From positions 372,001 through 436,000 of the forward strand of contig NZ_ASXP01000004.1 in NCBI RefSeq assembly GCF_000445445.1: 64,000 nucleotides of DNA, given 5' to 3'. The first letter of the stretch is position 1. Each line of letters begins with the position of its first letter. The notes beneath the pieces are model-generated. The model worked only from the letters and a program-made list of their open reading frames with translations, ran no database searches and was not told the DNA's origin. Positions 51,168 to 60,453 of this stretch are shown piece after piece. The translations under genes were made by a program, and so were the position numbers. The DNA is from Sporomusa ovata DSM 2662. Its GTDB lineage: Bacteria; Bacillota; Negativicutes; Sporomusales; Sporomusaceae.

Positions 51168-52493
51168 ATGAGTAAACCAATTGTTGCCATCGTTGGCCGG
51201 CCCAATGTCGGCAAATCAACCATATTTAATTATATTGGAAAAAATCGGTTATCTATTGTAGAAGATATACCTGGTGTTACCCGGGACCGCATCTACATGG
51301 ATTCCGAGTGGCTGGGCCGTAATTTTACCATGATTGATACTGGTGGTATCGAATTTGAAACTACTGATAAAATGCTTACAGCAATTCGTAATCAGGCTAA
51401 GCTGGCCATCGACGAGGCTGATGTCATTATGTTTGTTGTTGACGGCAAGGTAGGTATGACGACTGCCGACAACGAAGTAGCCGTGATTCTGCGCAATACC
51501 AAAAAACCAGTTTTATTAGTAGTAAACAAAGTTGACAACATGAAGAACGAGGCTGACATATATGAGTTCTACAACCTGGGACTAGGCGATCCAATTGCGC
51601 TTTCAGCCACCAATGCCCTTAACTTTGGCGACATGTTGGACAGGCTGATCGAAAACTTGCCTGAAGAACATATTGAACCGGAAGAAAATGATCAGATTAA
51701 AGTTGCCGTTATCGGTCGTCCCAATGTTGGCAAATCTTCACTGGTTAATGCTATCATTGGTGAAGATAGAGTTATAGTAAGCGATATTCCCGGAACTACC
51801 AGAGATGCTATTGACACTCACTTCACTAAAGAGGGACAGTCTTATGTGATGATTGATACTGCCGGAATGCGCCGTAAGGCAAAAGTTGATATGCCTGTTG
51901 AGCGATATAGTGTTATTCGTTCACTGCGGGCTGTTGACCGCTGTGACGTAGTACTCATGGTTATTAATGCTGAAGAGGGAGTAACCGAGCAAGATAAAAA
52001 AATTGCCGGCTATGCCCATGAGGCAGGGAAAGCCAGTATTATTGTCGTCAATAAATGGGATCTCGTTGAAAAAGACAGTAAGACATCCCTTAAATTTACC
52101 GAAACCATCCGTGAAGAACTGGGCTTTATACAATATTCACCGGTTTTATTTACTTCAGCCCTTACCAAACAACGGGTACAGCGGGTAACCGAACTTGTTA
52201 AATATGTAGCTGATCAACATGCGATGCGGGTGACAACAAGTGTACTTAACCAGGTTATTGAAGATGCAACAGCCATTAATCCACCGCCTTCCGAGCGGGG
52301 ACGGCGGCTCAAAATTTACTTTACTACCCAGCCTGCTGTTAAACCGCCTACGTTTATTTTCTTTGTCAATGACCCTGAGATTATGCATTTTTCTTATTTG
52401 CGTTTTTTAGAAAATAAATTAAGAGAAGCATTTGGCTTTGAAGGAACGCCACTCAAACTGATTGTTCGCGGACGCAAAGAGAAAGATGAGTAA
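51168..52493 (+). CDS. der: ribosome biogenesis GTPase Der
   Basis: 441 residues. Two tandem GTPase domains, GRPNVGKST near 10 and GRPNVGKSS near 183, with DTGGI and DTAGM switch II motifs and NKVD/NKWD specificity motifs, then a C-terminal KH-like domain. ATG 51168 is chosen over the adjacent TTG at 51165. Needed for late 50S subunit assembly. Followed by plsY and gpsA. Confidence 0.97.
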   Translation: MSKPIVAIVGRPNVGKSTIFNYIGKNRLSIVEDIPGVTRDRIYMDSEWLGRNFTMIDTGGIEFETTDKMLTAIRNQAKLAIDEADVIMFVVDGKVGMTTADNEVAVILRNTKKPVLLVVNKVDNMKNEADIYEFYNLGLGDPIALSATNALNFGDMLDRLIENLPEEHIEPEENDQIKVAVIGRPNVGKSSLVNAIIGEDRVIVSDIPGTTRDAIDTHFTKEGQSYVMIDTAGMRRKAKVDMPVERYSVIRSLRAVDRCDVVLMVINAEEGVTEQDKKIAGYAHEAGKASIIVVNKWDLVEKDSKTSLKFTETIREELGFIQYSPVLFTSALTKQRVQRVTELVKYVADQHAMRVTTSVLNQVIEDATAINPPPSERGRRLKIYFTTQPAVKPPTFIFFVNDPEIMHFSYLRFLENKLREAFGFEGTPLKLIVRGRKEKDE

Positions 52494-52514
52494 ATAAATT
52501 GAGGGAGTGGGAGA

Positions 52515-53135
52515 ATGGAATATTTGCTGGTTATTGTCACCAGCTATTTGATTGGTTCAATCCCTAATGGGTTGATTATTGGTCAAAAATTCTATAAAAT
52601 TGATCTGAGGCAGTTTGGCAGTAAAAATATTGGCGCAACAAACGCCTATCGAATACTGGGTCCCTGGCCAGCCTCCTGGGTGTTTCTTACAGATGCCTGC
52701 AAGGGAATCGCCGGGGTCCTTCTCGGTCAGTATATCGGCCAAACGGCGATAGCTGAACTGTTTGGTGGTATGGGGGCCATTATCGGCCATAACTGGTCAA
52801 TATTCCTGGGATTTAAAGGCGGACGCGGTGTGGCTACCGGGTTGGGCGTAATTGCAATGCTTGCACCCAAGGTTACAATAATTGTCTTTGTTATCTGGGT
52901 AATTATTGTCTATTTTACTCGTTATGTTTCACTCGCATCGATTATCGCCGCCGCCTTAGTTCCCGTTTCCATGTGGCTGCTGAAAGCCAGACAGGAATTC
53001 TTTTATTTTGGTGTATTAGCTGCATTGTTTGTCATTATCAGACATCGGCCAAACATTGAACGATTACTAACCGGGACAGAGTCCAAAATTAAAGCCGGCA
53101 GTAAAACTGAACCAGGCTCCGCGAAAGAGAAGTGA
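52515..53135 (+). CDS. plsY: glycerol-3-phosphate acyltransferase PlsY
   Basis: 206 residues, five membrane helices. Conserved SYLIGSIPNGLIIG near 9, GSKNIGATNAYRILG near 35, GHNWSIFLGFKGGRGVATGLG near 95. Transfers acyl from acyl-phosphate to glycerol-3-phosphate, the first phospholipid step. GAGGGAGTGGGAG upstream. Overlaps gpsA, which makes its substrate. Confidence 0.96.
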   Translation: MEYLLVIVTSYLIGSIPNGLIIGQKFYKIDLRQFGSKNIGATNAYRILGPWPASWVFLTDACKGIAGVLLGQYIGQTAIAELFGGMGAIIGHNWSIFLGFKGGRGVATGLGVIAMLAPKVTIIVFVIWVIIVYFTRYVSLASIIAAALVPVSMWLLKARQEFFYFGVLAALFVIIRHRPNIERLLTGTESKIKAGSKTEPGSAKEK

Positions 53136-54175
53136 CAATTACTAATATGCATATAGCCGTCATTGGTGCAGGCAGCTGGGGTACAGCTCTGGCTACAGTA
53201 TTAGGTCAAAAACATACAGCTGTTAAACTATGGGTTCGTTCACCTGCGCTAGCTGAGCAGATTCAGCTAACCCGGGATAATGCAACCTACTTGCCGGGCT
53301 GCAACCTACCTCATTCGGTTGCTGTTACCCATAACCTGGAAGAGGTCGCGGCAGAGGCTTCCCTCATTGTGCTGGTAACCCCATCACACGCTATCAGGCA
53401 AACAGCGGCAAAGTTAGCTCCCTATATCAGATCCGGGACTATTCTTGTTACTGCAGCTAAAGGCCTGGAGTTAAGCAGTGTCAAACGACTATCGGAGATT
53501 ATTACTGAAGAATTACCGGTAATTGCCGGCCAAATAGCGGTATTATCCGGCCCTAATCATGCGGAAGAAGTGGCCTTACGCTATCCAACAGCCACCGTCA
53601 TAGCAGCTAAATCCCGCAAAGTTGCTGAATATATCCAAGATACTTTTATGCTCCCTTATTTTCGTGTTTATACCAATCCTGATATGATTGGCGTTGAATT
53701 AGCCGGCGCACTAAAAAATGTTATAGCGCTGGGGGCTGGTATCTCTGATGGATTAGGTTTTGGCGACAACGCTAAATCTGCGCTTATGACGCGCGGATTG
53801 GCTGAAATTGCCCGTCTGGGTATGGCCATGGGGGCCAATCCCCTGACTTTTGCCGGACTTGCAGGTATTGGCGACCTAATTGCTACCTGCACCAGTATCC
53901 ACAGTCGTAACCGGCGAGCCGGACTTATGTTGGCAGAAGGTAAGACAGTAGATGAAATCCAAGCTGAAACATCAATGGTTGTAGAAGGTATTAGAGCAAC
54001 CAAAGCTGCCTTCCAATTAGCAGCTAAGTATAAGGTTGATATGCCAATAACCGATCAGCTATATCGAGTACTCTATCAAAATAAGTCTCCCAAAGACGCT
54101 GTCCTGGAGTTAATGACCCGCAGTCGCACCCACGAGGTCGAGGAAGTTGCTCTTGCTAATTTAAACTGGAATTAA
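53132..54175 (+). CDS. gpsA: glycerol-3-phosphate dehydrogenase (NAD(P)+)
   Basis: 347 residues. NAD motif VIGAGSWGTALA near 10, LVTPSHAIRQ, AAKGLEL, SGPNHAEEV, and the catalytic ELAGALKNVIALGAGISDGL near 193. Reduces dihydroxyacetone phosphate. The GTG at 53132 overlaps the plsY stop; an internal ATG at 53147 is an alternative start. Followed by a terminator and spoIVA, an order also seen in Bacillus. Confidence 0.96.
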   Translation: MTITNMHIAVIGAGSWGTALATVLGQKHTAVKLWVRSPALAEQIQLTRDNATYLPGCNLPHSVAVTHNLEEVAAEASLIVLVTPSHAIRQTAAKLAPYIRSGTILVTAAKGLELSSVKRLSEIITEELPVIAGQIAVLSGPNHAEEVALRYPTATVIAAKSRKVAEYIQDTFMLPYFRVYTNPDMIGVELAGALKNVIALGAGISDGLGFGDNAKSALMTRGLAEIARLGMAMGANPLTFAGLAGIGDLIATCTSIHSRNRRAGLMLAEGKTVDEIQAETSMVVEGIRATKAAFQLAAKYKVDMPITDQLYRVLYQNKSPKDAVLELMTRSRTHEVEEVALANLNWN

Positions 54176-54208
54176 ATAAACTTGGCATAAAATTGTATGG
54201 TGACTAAT

Positions 54209-54249
54209 AAAGTATGGTAAGTTACTTTTTAGTTACCATACTTTTTTTA
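54209..54249 (+). terminator. intrinsic terminator after gpsA
   Basis: AAAGTATGGTAA (54209-54220) pairs with TTACCATACTTT (54233-54244), then T residues. Confidence 0.88.
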
Positions 54250-54321
54250 TTTTGTAATATTTGGAGTGGCCTGTCATATATTTATAATGACAACTACCGT
54301 AATCAGGGAGGGATACGCCAG

Positions 54322-55800
54322 ATGGAAAAATTCGACTTGTTTAGAGATATCGCCGAACGCACTGGTGGAGATATTTATATTGGTGTAGTCGGCCCGGTCC
54401 GCACGGGGAAATCAACCTTTATCAAGCGTTTTATGGAGACTATGGTACTGCCTAATATAACTGATCCCTATGACAAAGAACGTGCCAAAGATGAGTTGCC
54501 GCAAAGTGCCGGCGGTAAAACCATCATGACGACTGAACCCAAATTTATTCCTAATGAGGCAGTAGAAATTAATGTAAAAGACAACGTGAATGTCAGAGTG
54601 CGGGTGGTCGATTGTGTCGGTTACACAGTAGATGGTGCGTTAGGGTATGAAGAAGCTGAGGGACCTCGCATGGTGCTCACACCCTGGTTCGAGAACGAAA
54701 TTCCCTTCCAGGAAGCAGCTGAGGTAGGCACTCGCAAAGTAATTACTGAACATTCAACAATTGGCTTAGTCGTTACTACTGATGGTACTGTTACCGATCT
54801 GTCGCGAGATAAATATCTATTAGCTGAAGAGCGGGTCATTACCGAACTTAAAGAACTACAAAAACCATTCTTAGTAATTCTAAATACCGGCAAACCCAAT
54901 GCAAAAGAAACACGGGAGCTGGTAGCAAAACTAGAAGGTACTTATGATGTACCGGTAATTCCGGTAGACTGTGCCCAATTATCCCATGATGATATATATG
55001 GCATTTTGCAAGAGGTACTCTATGAGTTTCCGGTTAGAGAAGTCAATATCACCCTGCCCAAGTGGGTTGAGGAGCTTGATAAAGATCACTGGTTACGCCA
55101 GAAATTCGAAGGTGCTGTCAGCAATGTAGTGCAATATATTCGACGCCTGCGTGATATTGACCGGGCCATTGATGATTTATCAGGCTACGATTTTGTCGCC
55201 GATGTAATTCTTCATGATATGGATCTTGGCAGCGGTATTGCTGTTATTGAAATGACAGCTCGAACAGATCTATTCTACGCTGTTCTTGAAGAGCTCACAG
55301 GCTTTACCATCACGGGAGAACATCACCTGCTCAGGCTTATGAAGGACCTTTCAGTGGCCAAACGACAGTATGACAAAATATCAACTGCGCTGGAAGAGGT
55401 TGAGCAAACAGGTTATGGTATTGTGCCGCCGCAGCTTGATGAAATGGTTCTGGAAGAACCAGAGATTATTCGTACCGGCAATCGCTTTGGCGTAAAACTC
55501 AAAGCTTCAGCACCTTCTTTACATATCATCCGCACTGATGTGCAAGCTGAAATCTCACCGATTATTGGCACTGAAAAACAAAGCGAAGAACTGATTCAAT
55601 ACCTAATGCGCGAATTTGAAGGCGAGCCGGAAAAAATCTGGCGTACTAACCTGTTTGGTAAATCGTTAAATGAACTTGTTCGTGAAGGTATTCAAAATAA
55701 ATTAACAAGTATGCCGGAAAACGCACAAATGAAACTAAAAGATACACTTCAGAAAATCGTTAATGATGGCAGTGGCGGATTAATATGTATCATTTTTTAA
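54322..55800 (+). CDS. spoIVA: stage IV sporulation protein A (spore coat basement ATPase)
   Basis: 492 residues from ATG 54322 (CAGGGAGGGATA upstream); the frame is open to 54214 but that part spans a terminator. Length equals that of the Bacillus protein. Walker A GPVRTGKST near 22, sensor-like VDCVGYTVDGALGY near 100, and the conserved C-terminus DGSGGLICIIF, needed for anchoring at the forespore surface. It hydrolyses ATP to form the coat's basement layer. Transcription is presumably by sigma-E; I could not define a convincing sigma-E promoter. Confidence 0.97.
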   Translation: MEKFDLFRDIAERTGGDIYIGVVGPVRTGKSTFIKRFMETMVLPNITDPYDKERAKDELPQSAGGKTIMTTEPKFIPNEAVEINVKDNVNVRVRVVDCVGYTVDGALGYEEAEGPRMVLTPWFENEIPFQEAAEVGTRKVITEHSTIGLVVTTDGTVTDLSRDKYLLAEERVITELKELQKPFLVILNTGKPNAKETRELVAKLEGTYDVPVIPVDCAQLSHDDIYGILQEVLYEFPVREVNITLPKWVEELDKDHWLRQKFEGAVSNVVQYIRRLRDIDRAIDDLSGYDFVADVILHDMDLGSGIAVIEMTARTDLFYAVLEELTGFTITGEHHLLRLMKDLSVAKRQYDKISTALEEVEQTGYGIVPPQLDEMVLEEPEIIRTGNRFGVKLKASAPSLHIIRTDVQAEISPIIGTEKQSEELIQYLMREFEGEPEKIWRTNLFGKSLNELVREGIQNKLTSMPENAQMKLKDTLQKIVNDGSGGLICIIF

Positions 55801-55828
55801 ATAAACCAATACTTTATCCATGACTAGC

Positions 55829-55861
55829 AGTCAGTTCTGTAAAGGACTGACTAATTTTTTT
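55829..55861 (+). terminator. intrinsic terminator after spoIVA
   Basis: AGTCAGTTCT (55829-55838), 4-base loop, AGGACTGACT (55843-55852; one T-G pair), then a T run. Confidence 0.88.
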
Positions 55862-55871
55862 GTATTTTTGC

Positions 55872-55901
55872 TTGTAAAAGCTGCTATTTTGATGATATAA
55901 T
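55872..55901 (+). promoter_or_regulatory. sigma-A promoter of the ACT-hom-thrB operon
   Basis: TTGTAA (55872-55877), 18 bases, TATAAT (55896-55901), about 50 bases before the first gene. Confidence 0.75.
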
Positions 55902-55952
55902 GTCTACCATATAAAGATATCCATCCGCAACAGCAGTACCAAGGAGGTCAAC

Positions 55953-56402
55953 ATGGTTACAGGACAAAAAGCTATTTTTTATCTAGTTCGGGAGGAGATT
56001 TTACCCGAAGCCATAAAAAAAACAATTAAAGTAAAAGAATTATTAAAACGTGGTGAAGCGCGAACAATCAACGAAGCTGTCGAAAAAATGGAATTAAGCC
56101 GTAGCGCCTACTACAAATATAAGGACTATGTATTTCCGTTTTACGAAGCAAGTAAAGAGAAAATTGTAACAATCGCTTTACTGTTAGAACACAAATCAGG
56201 TGTATTGTCACGGGTTTTGAACACCGTAGCCAACGAACACGGCAGTGTACTTACAATTAATCAGGGCATTCCACTTCAGGGAGTGGCAAACGCGACAATA
56301 TCTATTGAAACTGCCGAGTTAGTTATCGACTTGGAGGCATTGCTTGACAAGTTGAGAATGGTAGATGGAGTAAAAAGACTGGAAGTTTTAGGCCAGGCTT
56401 AG
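55953..56402 (+). CDS. ACT domain regulator (UPF0735, PheB/ThrR-like)
   Basis: 149 residues. An N-terminal helix-turn-helix-like part (KVKELLKRGEARTINEAVEKM, SRSAYYKYKDYVFPF) is followed by an ACT domain (KIVTIALLLEHKSGVLSRVLN). Bacillus subtilis ThrR (YszB/PheB) of this type represses hom-thr genes in response to amino acids. Here the gene is first in an operon with hom and thrB, so autoregulation by threonine is plausible. AAGGAGGTCAAC gives a strong start. Confidence 0.85.
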   Translation: MVTGQKAIFYLVREEILPEAIKKTIKVKELLKRGEARTINEAVEKMELSRSAYYKYKDYVFPFYEASKEKIVTIALLLEHKSGVLSRVLNTVANEHGSVLTINQGIPLQGVANATISIETAELVIDLEALLDKLRMVDGVKRLEVLGQA

Positions 56403-56412
56403 GAGGAAAACT

Positions 56413-57705
56413 ATGAGTGTAATTAATATTGCTTTGCTGGGAATGGGTACTGTAGGTACCGGCGTTGTGAAAATTTTAACTAATAACGCCCATAATATTT
56501 CCCAAAAAGTAGGTATACCAGTTGTAATTAAAAAAATACTGGTGAGAAACCTTACCAAAGCCAGAACCGTAACAACAGAGGCTGAGCTAGTGACCAACAT
56601 GGAAGAAATCCTAAATGATCCGGACATTTCAATTGTCGTCGAAATCATGGGCGGAGAAATTCCTTCTAAGGACTATATGCTGGCGGCACTTAAAGCCGGT
56701 AAGCATGTTGTCACTGCCAACAAAGATGTTGTATCCAAATATGGTCGTGAGCTATTTGAGGCGGCTGAAGCCAGCCAGGTTGATTTTCTCTTTGAGGCCA
56801 GTGTGGGTGGCGGTATTCCCATTATCCGTCCGCTTAAGCAGTGTTTAGCTGCCAATCAGATTACCGAAATTATGGGCATAGTAAATGGAACCACTAACTA
56901 TATGCTTACCAAAATGTCAAATGAGAAATTGGACTATGCTGACGTACTAGCCGAAGCGCAGGCCAAAGGCTATGCCGAATCTGATCCAACAGCTGATGTC
57001 GGTGGCTTTGATGCTGCCCGCAAGATTGCCATTTTAGCATCCATTGCCTTTGGTGTCCGAATTACACTGGATGATGTCTCCATCGAAGGGATAACAAACA
57101 TCTCTATACAAGATATTGAATATGCTAAAGAACTTGGTTTTATCATCAAACTACTGGCCATTGCCAAGCAAAACGAGCAGGGAATTAATGTCCGGGTTCA
57201 TCCGGCACTCCTGCCTGCCAGCCACCCGTTAGCCTCAGTTAATGACGTGTATAACGCAATATTTGTCAAAGGAGATGCCGTAGGTGAAACTATGTTTTAC
57301 GGCCGTGGTGCAGGTGAATTGCCGACAGCCAGTGCAGTTGTTGCTGATATAATTGATGTCGCCCGTGATATTCGCCATCATGTCAGCAGCCGTATTTTAT
57401 GTACTTGTTTTGATCAAAAACCTATTTACCCGGTCAATAAAATAGAATCCCCGTATTACATTAGACTGCTTGTTGAAGATAAACCTGGCGTATTAGCAGC
57501 CATTGCCGGCGCATTTGGCGCGCAGCAAGTCAGCTTACATTCTGTTATTCAAAAGCGAAAAGTCGAAGGTTCTACTGAACTTGTTCTTATTACCTACCGG
57601 GTATCTGATGAAAATATTCGTTTGGCCATGAGCACCTTGCTGGGTATGTCAGTAGTAAGTAAATTAGGTAGTGTTATTCGAGTAGAAGCAGAACAAATTT
57701 CATAA
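56413..57705 (+). CDS. hom: homoserine dehydrogenase
   Basis: 430 residues. NAD(P) motif LLGMGTVGTGVV near 8, VTANKDVVSKYG near 100, the substrate block GIVNGTTNYMLTKM near 155, ESDPTADVGGFDAARK near 190, and a C-terminal ACT domain (YYIRLLVEDKPGVLAAIAGA) for threonine feedback. Reduces aspartate semialdehyde to homoserine. Ten bases after the ACT regulator. Confidence 0.97.
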   Translation: MSVINIALLGMGTVGTGVVKILTNNAHNISQKVGIPVVIKKILVRNLTKARTVTTEAELVTNMEEILNDPDISIVVEIMGGEIPSKDYMLAALKAGKHVVTANKDVVSKYGRELFEAAEASQVDFLFEASVGGGIPIIRPLKQCLAANQITEIMGIVNGTTNYMLTKMSNEKLDYADVLAEAQAKGYAESDPTADVGGFDAARKIAILASIAFGVRITLDDVSIEGITNISIQDIEYAKELGFIIKLLAIAKQNEQGINVRVHPALLPASHPLASVNDVYNAIFVKGDAVGETMFYGRGAGELPTASAVVADIIDVARDIRHHVSSRILCTCFDQKPIYPVNKIESPYYIRLLVEDKPGVLAAIAGAFGAQQVSLHSVIQKRKVEGSTELVLITYRVSDENIRLAMSTLLGMSVVSKLGSVIRVEAEQIS

Positions 57706-57725
57706 GTTCAAAGGGTGGCGATACT

Positions 57726-58631
57726 ATGGCAAACACCGTAAAAATTCGCGTGCCGGGAACAACTGCCAATTGTGGTCCCGGATTTGATGCAGTCGGCATT
57801 GCATGTACATTATACAATGATCTTGAGCTTACCTTGAGTGACGAGGACGGTATATCGCTGGCGATAACGGGAGAAGGGGCTGAGTTCATTCCTGCTGATG
57901 ATTCTAATGTTGTAATTAAGGCGATAAAAATGATTCTAAACAAAACCGGCCATACAGCCAAAGGCATAAAGCTCACGATGGTTAATAAAATTCCCCTTGC
58001 CCGGGGTCTTGGCAGCAGTGCAGCAGCTATTGTTGGTGGGCTTGTCGGCGCCAATGAGCTTACTGGCCGCCATTTTTCCCAAGAAGATATTTTGGCTATG
58101 GCAACAACCATCGAGGGTCACCCTGATAATGTTGCTCCCGCCATCTTTGGCGGGATTACTGTAAGCATTATGGATAGTGGCATCGCTAACTATCTGCGTT
58201 TTTTACCCCCTGCAGATTTTTCGATGGTGGTTGTAATTCCCGAGTTTAATCTATCTACTAAAGCCGCCCGCAAGGTACTGCCTGAAACAGTACCTTTTAC
58301 TGATGCTGTATTCAATGTCAGCCGGGCAGCACTCTTAATTGGTGCCTTATGTACCGGCGAATTGAAGTTATTATCCCATGCACTGCAAGATAGACTACAC
58401 CAGCCTTACCGGGAAAAACTTATTCCCGGAATGGCTCAAGTCCTGTCAGCTGCTCGCCAGGCAGGAGCACTGGGGGCAGTTCTAAGCGGTGCCGGGCCCT
58501 GCCTGTTAGCTTTTACTGATGGCAACGCTGATAAGATCGGCAAGGCTATGGTTAAAGCCTTTCGTATCCACAAAGTAAAAGCAAGCTATCAGCTGTTGCA
58601 AATTGACCAGCAAGGTGCTGTCATTATATAG
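57726..58631 (+). CDS. thrB: homoserine kinase
   Basis: 301 residues, GHMP kinase family. RVPGTTANCGPGFDAVGIA near 8, the ATP loop PLARGLGSSAAAIVGGL near 90, GHPDNVAPAIFGG near 130, and the C-terminal LGAVLSGAGPCLLAF. Phosphorylates homoserine. Last gene of the operon; thrC is not in the window. Confidence 0.97.
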   Translation: MANTVKIRVPGTTANCGPGFDAVGIACTLYNDLELTLSDEDGISLAITGEGAEFIPADDSNVVIKAIKMILNKTGHTAKGIKLTMVNKIPLARGLGSSAAAIVGGLVGANELTGRHFSQEDILAMATTIEGHPDNVAPAIFGGITVSIMDSGIANYLRFLPPADFSMVVVIPEFNLSTKAARKVLPETVPFTDAVFNVSRAALLIGALCTGELKLLSHALQDRLHQPYREKLIPGMAQVLSAARQAGALGAVLSGAGPCLLAFTDGNADKIGKAMVKAFRIHKVKASYQLLQIDQQGAVII

Positions 58632-58654
58632 CTATCTGATTGGATTACAAGTAA

Positions 58655-58697
58655 AAAAGAACACCTGTTCATAATTAGCGCGAACAGGTGTTCTTTT
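58655..58697 (+). terminator. intrinsic terminator after thrB
   Basis: AAAAGAACACCTGTTC (58655-58670) and GAACAGGTGTTCTTTT (58682-58697) form a perfect 16-bp stem. Confidence 0.92.
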
Positions 58698-58781
58698 GAT
58701 GCTAAGCCAATGAAGATTAAAACAATTAATTGCCAGCGAACATAATTAACAATTATAGCGATTGTTAAGGGGGCAAAATAT

Positions 58782-59433
58782 ATGGCTTTTTCAGAAAAAA
58801 AGAGTGTTCGACCAATCATAAAACTACCGTTTACAAGCACCGAACTTATCTTAGAATGTATTGCAGTTATTAGTTTAATCTTCATGATAGAGTGTGTTTC
58901 AAAAAACACACTTTCCTTACTATTCTTTAAACTGTTATAAAATACCCCGGTGTTAAACACCAAAAAGTTGCACAGCAAGGGCATAACCGGTTTCTATGCT
59001 GAAAGGCTCAACAGCAAAGAGGGGTATTTTGTAACAGCCTCTGATTGGAACACTGGTTTCTTCGTGGCCATCAATTCCAGAAGTAGTGCCAAAACATTTC
59101 GGTCCTACAGGAGAAATCGATGCATGGGGCAATAAGAATCTTCTTTATTTTCCCATTACTCCTGCGATTATCATTTATATTTTTTTATCGGTCCTAACTC
59201 GTTTTCCGCATATTTACAACTATCCGGTCAATATTACTGAGGAAAACGCAGCAAGACAGTACAGAACGGCTCGTACTCTAATAATAGCGCTAAAAACTGA
59301 AATCGTGTTGATTTTTATCTATATCCAATGGACTATAATAGTTAAGACTAAAGCGCTGTTGTTACCGGTGTTTATATTTATATTGCTGGGGACTTTATGC
59401 TATTTCGTATATCGCGCCTATAAGCTTAAATAA
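58782..59433 (+). pseudogene. DUF1648 family membrane protein gene split by the MITE-like element
   Basis: The ATG at 58782 (AAGGGGG upstream) begins a frame that reads 35 native residues, then runs into the inserted element and stops. After the element a second frame resumes, reading WPSIPEVVPKHFGPTGEID, the DUF1648 signature, and continues to 59433. Deleting 157 bases (the 153-bp element plus one TGAT copy) restores a single ORF of about 164 residues, a normal DUF1648 length, with several membrane helices and FPHIYNYPVNITEENAARQY. The native protein, a YhdP/SdpI-like membrane protein of uncertain role, is therefore probably lost. Confidence 0.9.
58885..59045. mobile_element. MITE-like insertion, copy B (153-bp element 58889-59041 plus TGAT target duplication)
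   Basis: Inverted copy of the element at 7657-7809, identical except for two internal positions. Flanked by TGAT at 58885-58888 and 59042-59045. The junctions could be shifted by one base (3-bp duplication with a 154-bp element) without changing the reconstruction. Its small minus-strand ORF is a by-product and not credible as a gene. Confidence 0.88.
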
Positions 59434-59463
59434 CATGACAACGATAAGGAAAAGGAGACCATC

Positions 59464-59940
59464 ATGGCGATTGAAAAAGTGAAAGCGTATTTTGAAAAAT
59501 ATAACTTGGCGGATCGGATACAGGAATTTGAAGTGTCCAGTGCAACCGTGGAGCTTGCCGCAGCCGCATTACATTGTGAACCGCAAAGAATTGCCAAAAC
59601 GCTCTCCTTTATGGTCAGCGGACAGGCTATTTTGGTCGTCACCGCCGGTGATGCCAAAATAGATAATGCAAAATACAAGACGCAATTTGGAACGAGAGCG
59701 AAAATGCTTACTGCCGGCGAGGTGGTTGATCTGATTGGCCATGCTATAGGTGGGGTTTGTCCTTTTGCCGTCAAAGAGGGAGTTGTCGTTTATCTGGACG
59801 AATCTCTAAAAAGATTTGAAACGGTATTTCCGGCTTGCGGCAGCAGCAATAGCGCCATTGAGCTGACAATAGAGAAACTGGAAAGATACTCGAACTATTC
59901 TGCGTGGGTAGATGTATGTAAATGCTGGAATGGAAAATAG
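59464..59940 (+). CDS. YbaK/EbsC family protein (aminoacyl-tRNA deacylase-like)
   Basis: 158 residues. YbaK fold signatures: an early KVKAYFEKYNLADRIQEFE, AKTLSFMVSGQAILVVTAGD with the conserved Lys, and GHAIGGVCPFAVKEGVVVYLD near 98-118. Members hydrolyse mischarged tRNA (for example Cys-tRNAPro), but many standalone YbaK-like proteins have unproven substrates. AAGGAGACC precedes the ATG. It follows the split DUF1648 gene by 30 bases. Confidence 0.85.
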   Translation: MAIEKVKAYFEKYNLADRIQEFEVSSATVELAAAALHCEPQRIAKTLSFMVSGQAILVVTAGDAKIDNAKYKTQFGTRAKMLTAGEVVDLIGHAIGGVCPFAVKEGVVVYLDESLKRFETVFPACGSSNSAIELTIEKLERYSNYSAWVDVCKCWNGK

Positions 59941-60000
59941 TGTGTGTTATAAGAAAACTGCTACGCGTCCTTTGGATTTGAGCACATCAGCTATCCAAAA

Positions 60001-60029
60001 TGTCAATTGGGGAACGTCCCCAATTGACA
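60001..60029. repeat. perfect extragenic palindrome
   Basis: TGTCAATTGGGG, 5-base centre AACGT, CCCCAATTGACA: 12-bp perfect arms. No T-run follows, so it is more like a dispersed extragenic palindrome than a terminator. It may still help end the YbaK transcript. The rest of 60030-60239 shows a CACCT/AGGTG hairpin near 60170 and nothing else I can name. Confidence 0.6.
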
Positions 60030-60239
60030 CCACTAATGAACCTACTGGTTGAGCAGTATTGAAAACGATTTTTTTGTATTCACATACTTGCATTCTGTGT
60101 AAAAAAGTACTACTATTAGAAAAGGATGGAAATTAAAAAGTAGAGTCGCCGTGTCCTATAAGTGTTCCACCACCTATAGGCACGAGCAGGTGCCCTAACA
60201 CCTACACGTAACAGCGAACTGTTCACGACGACAATCTTA

Positions 60240-60434
60240 TTATACCCGTTTGCCGGCTTGATTACAAGTTTTGACAATTCGGCTGTAATGATTGTCGCGA
60301 AGGCAGAGAGCTGTGCGACTGCATGCAATATTCGCTTGATTCATATCAAGATACAGGTTTGGTTGTACCCGCTGTATCTTGATACTGTTGCAAATATCAA
60401 TTGGATCGCATGTGTAGGGTGAATAATCCTGCAT
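60240..60434 (-). CDS. possible small Cys-containing protein
   Basis: 64 codons, MQDYSPYTCDPIDICN at the start, four cysteines in all, basic C-terminus. Minus-strand AGGATCACAA precedes the ATG, a fair ribosome site. Not recognised. Its upstream (minus-strand) region is the palindromic structure at 60454-60549, which may be its leader. Small size and lack of recognised homology keep this tentative; it could be non-coding. Confidence 0.35.
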   Translation of the reverse strand: MQDYSPYTCDPIDICNSIKIQRVQPNLYLDMNQANIACSRTALCLRDNHYSRIVKTCNQAGKRV

Positions 60435-60453
60435 TTGTGATCCTTTTTAATTT

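Noticed and set aside
54214..54321. N-terminal 36-residue extension of SpoIVA
   Set aside because: It spans the gpsA terminator; ATG 54322 has a strong ribosome site and gives the standard 492 residues.
59934..59948. 15-base match AAAATAGTGTGTGTT at the ends of the YbaK and GNAT genes (also 63154-63168)
   Set aside because: Too short to be a convincing element; the shared part includes a stop codon context and no flanking similarity extends it.
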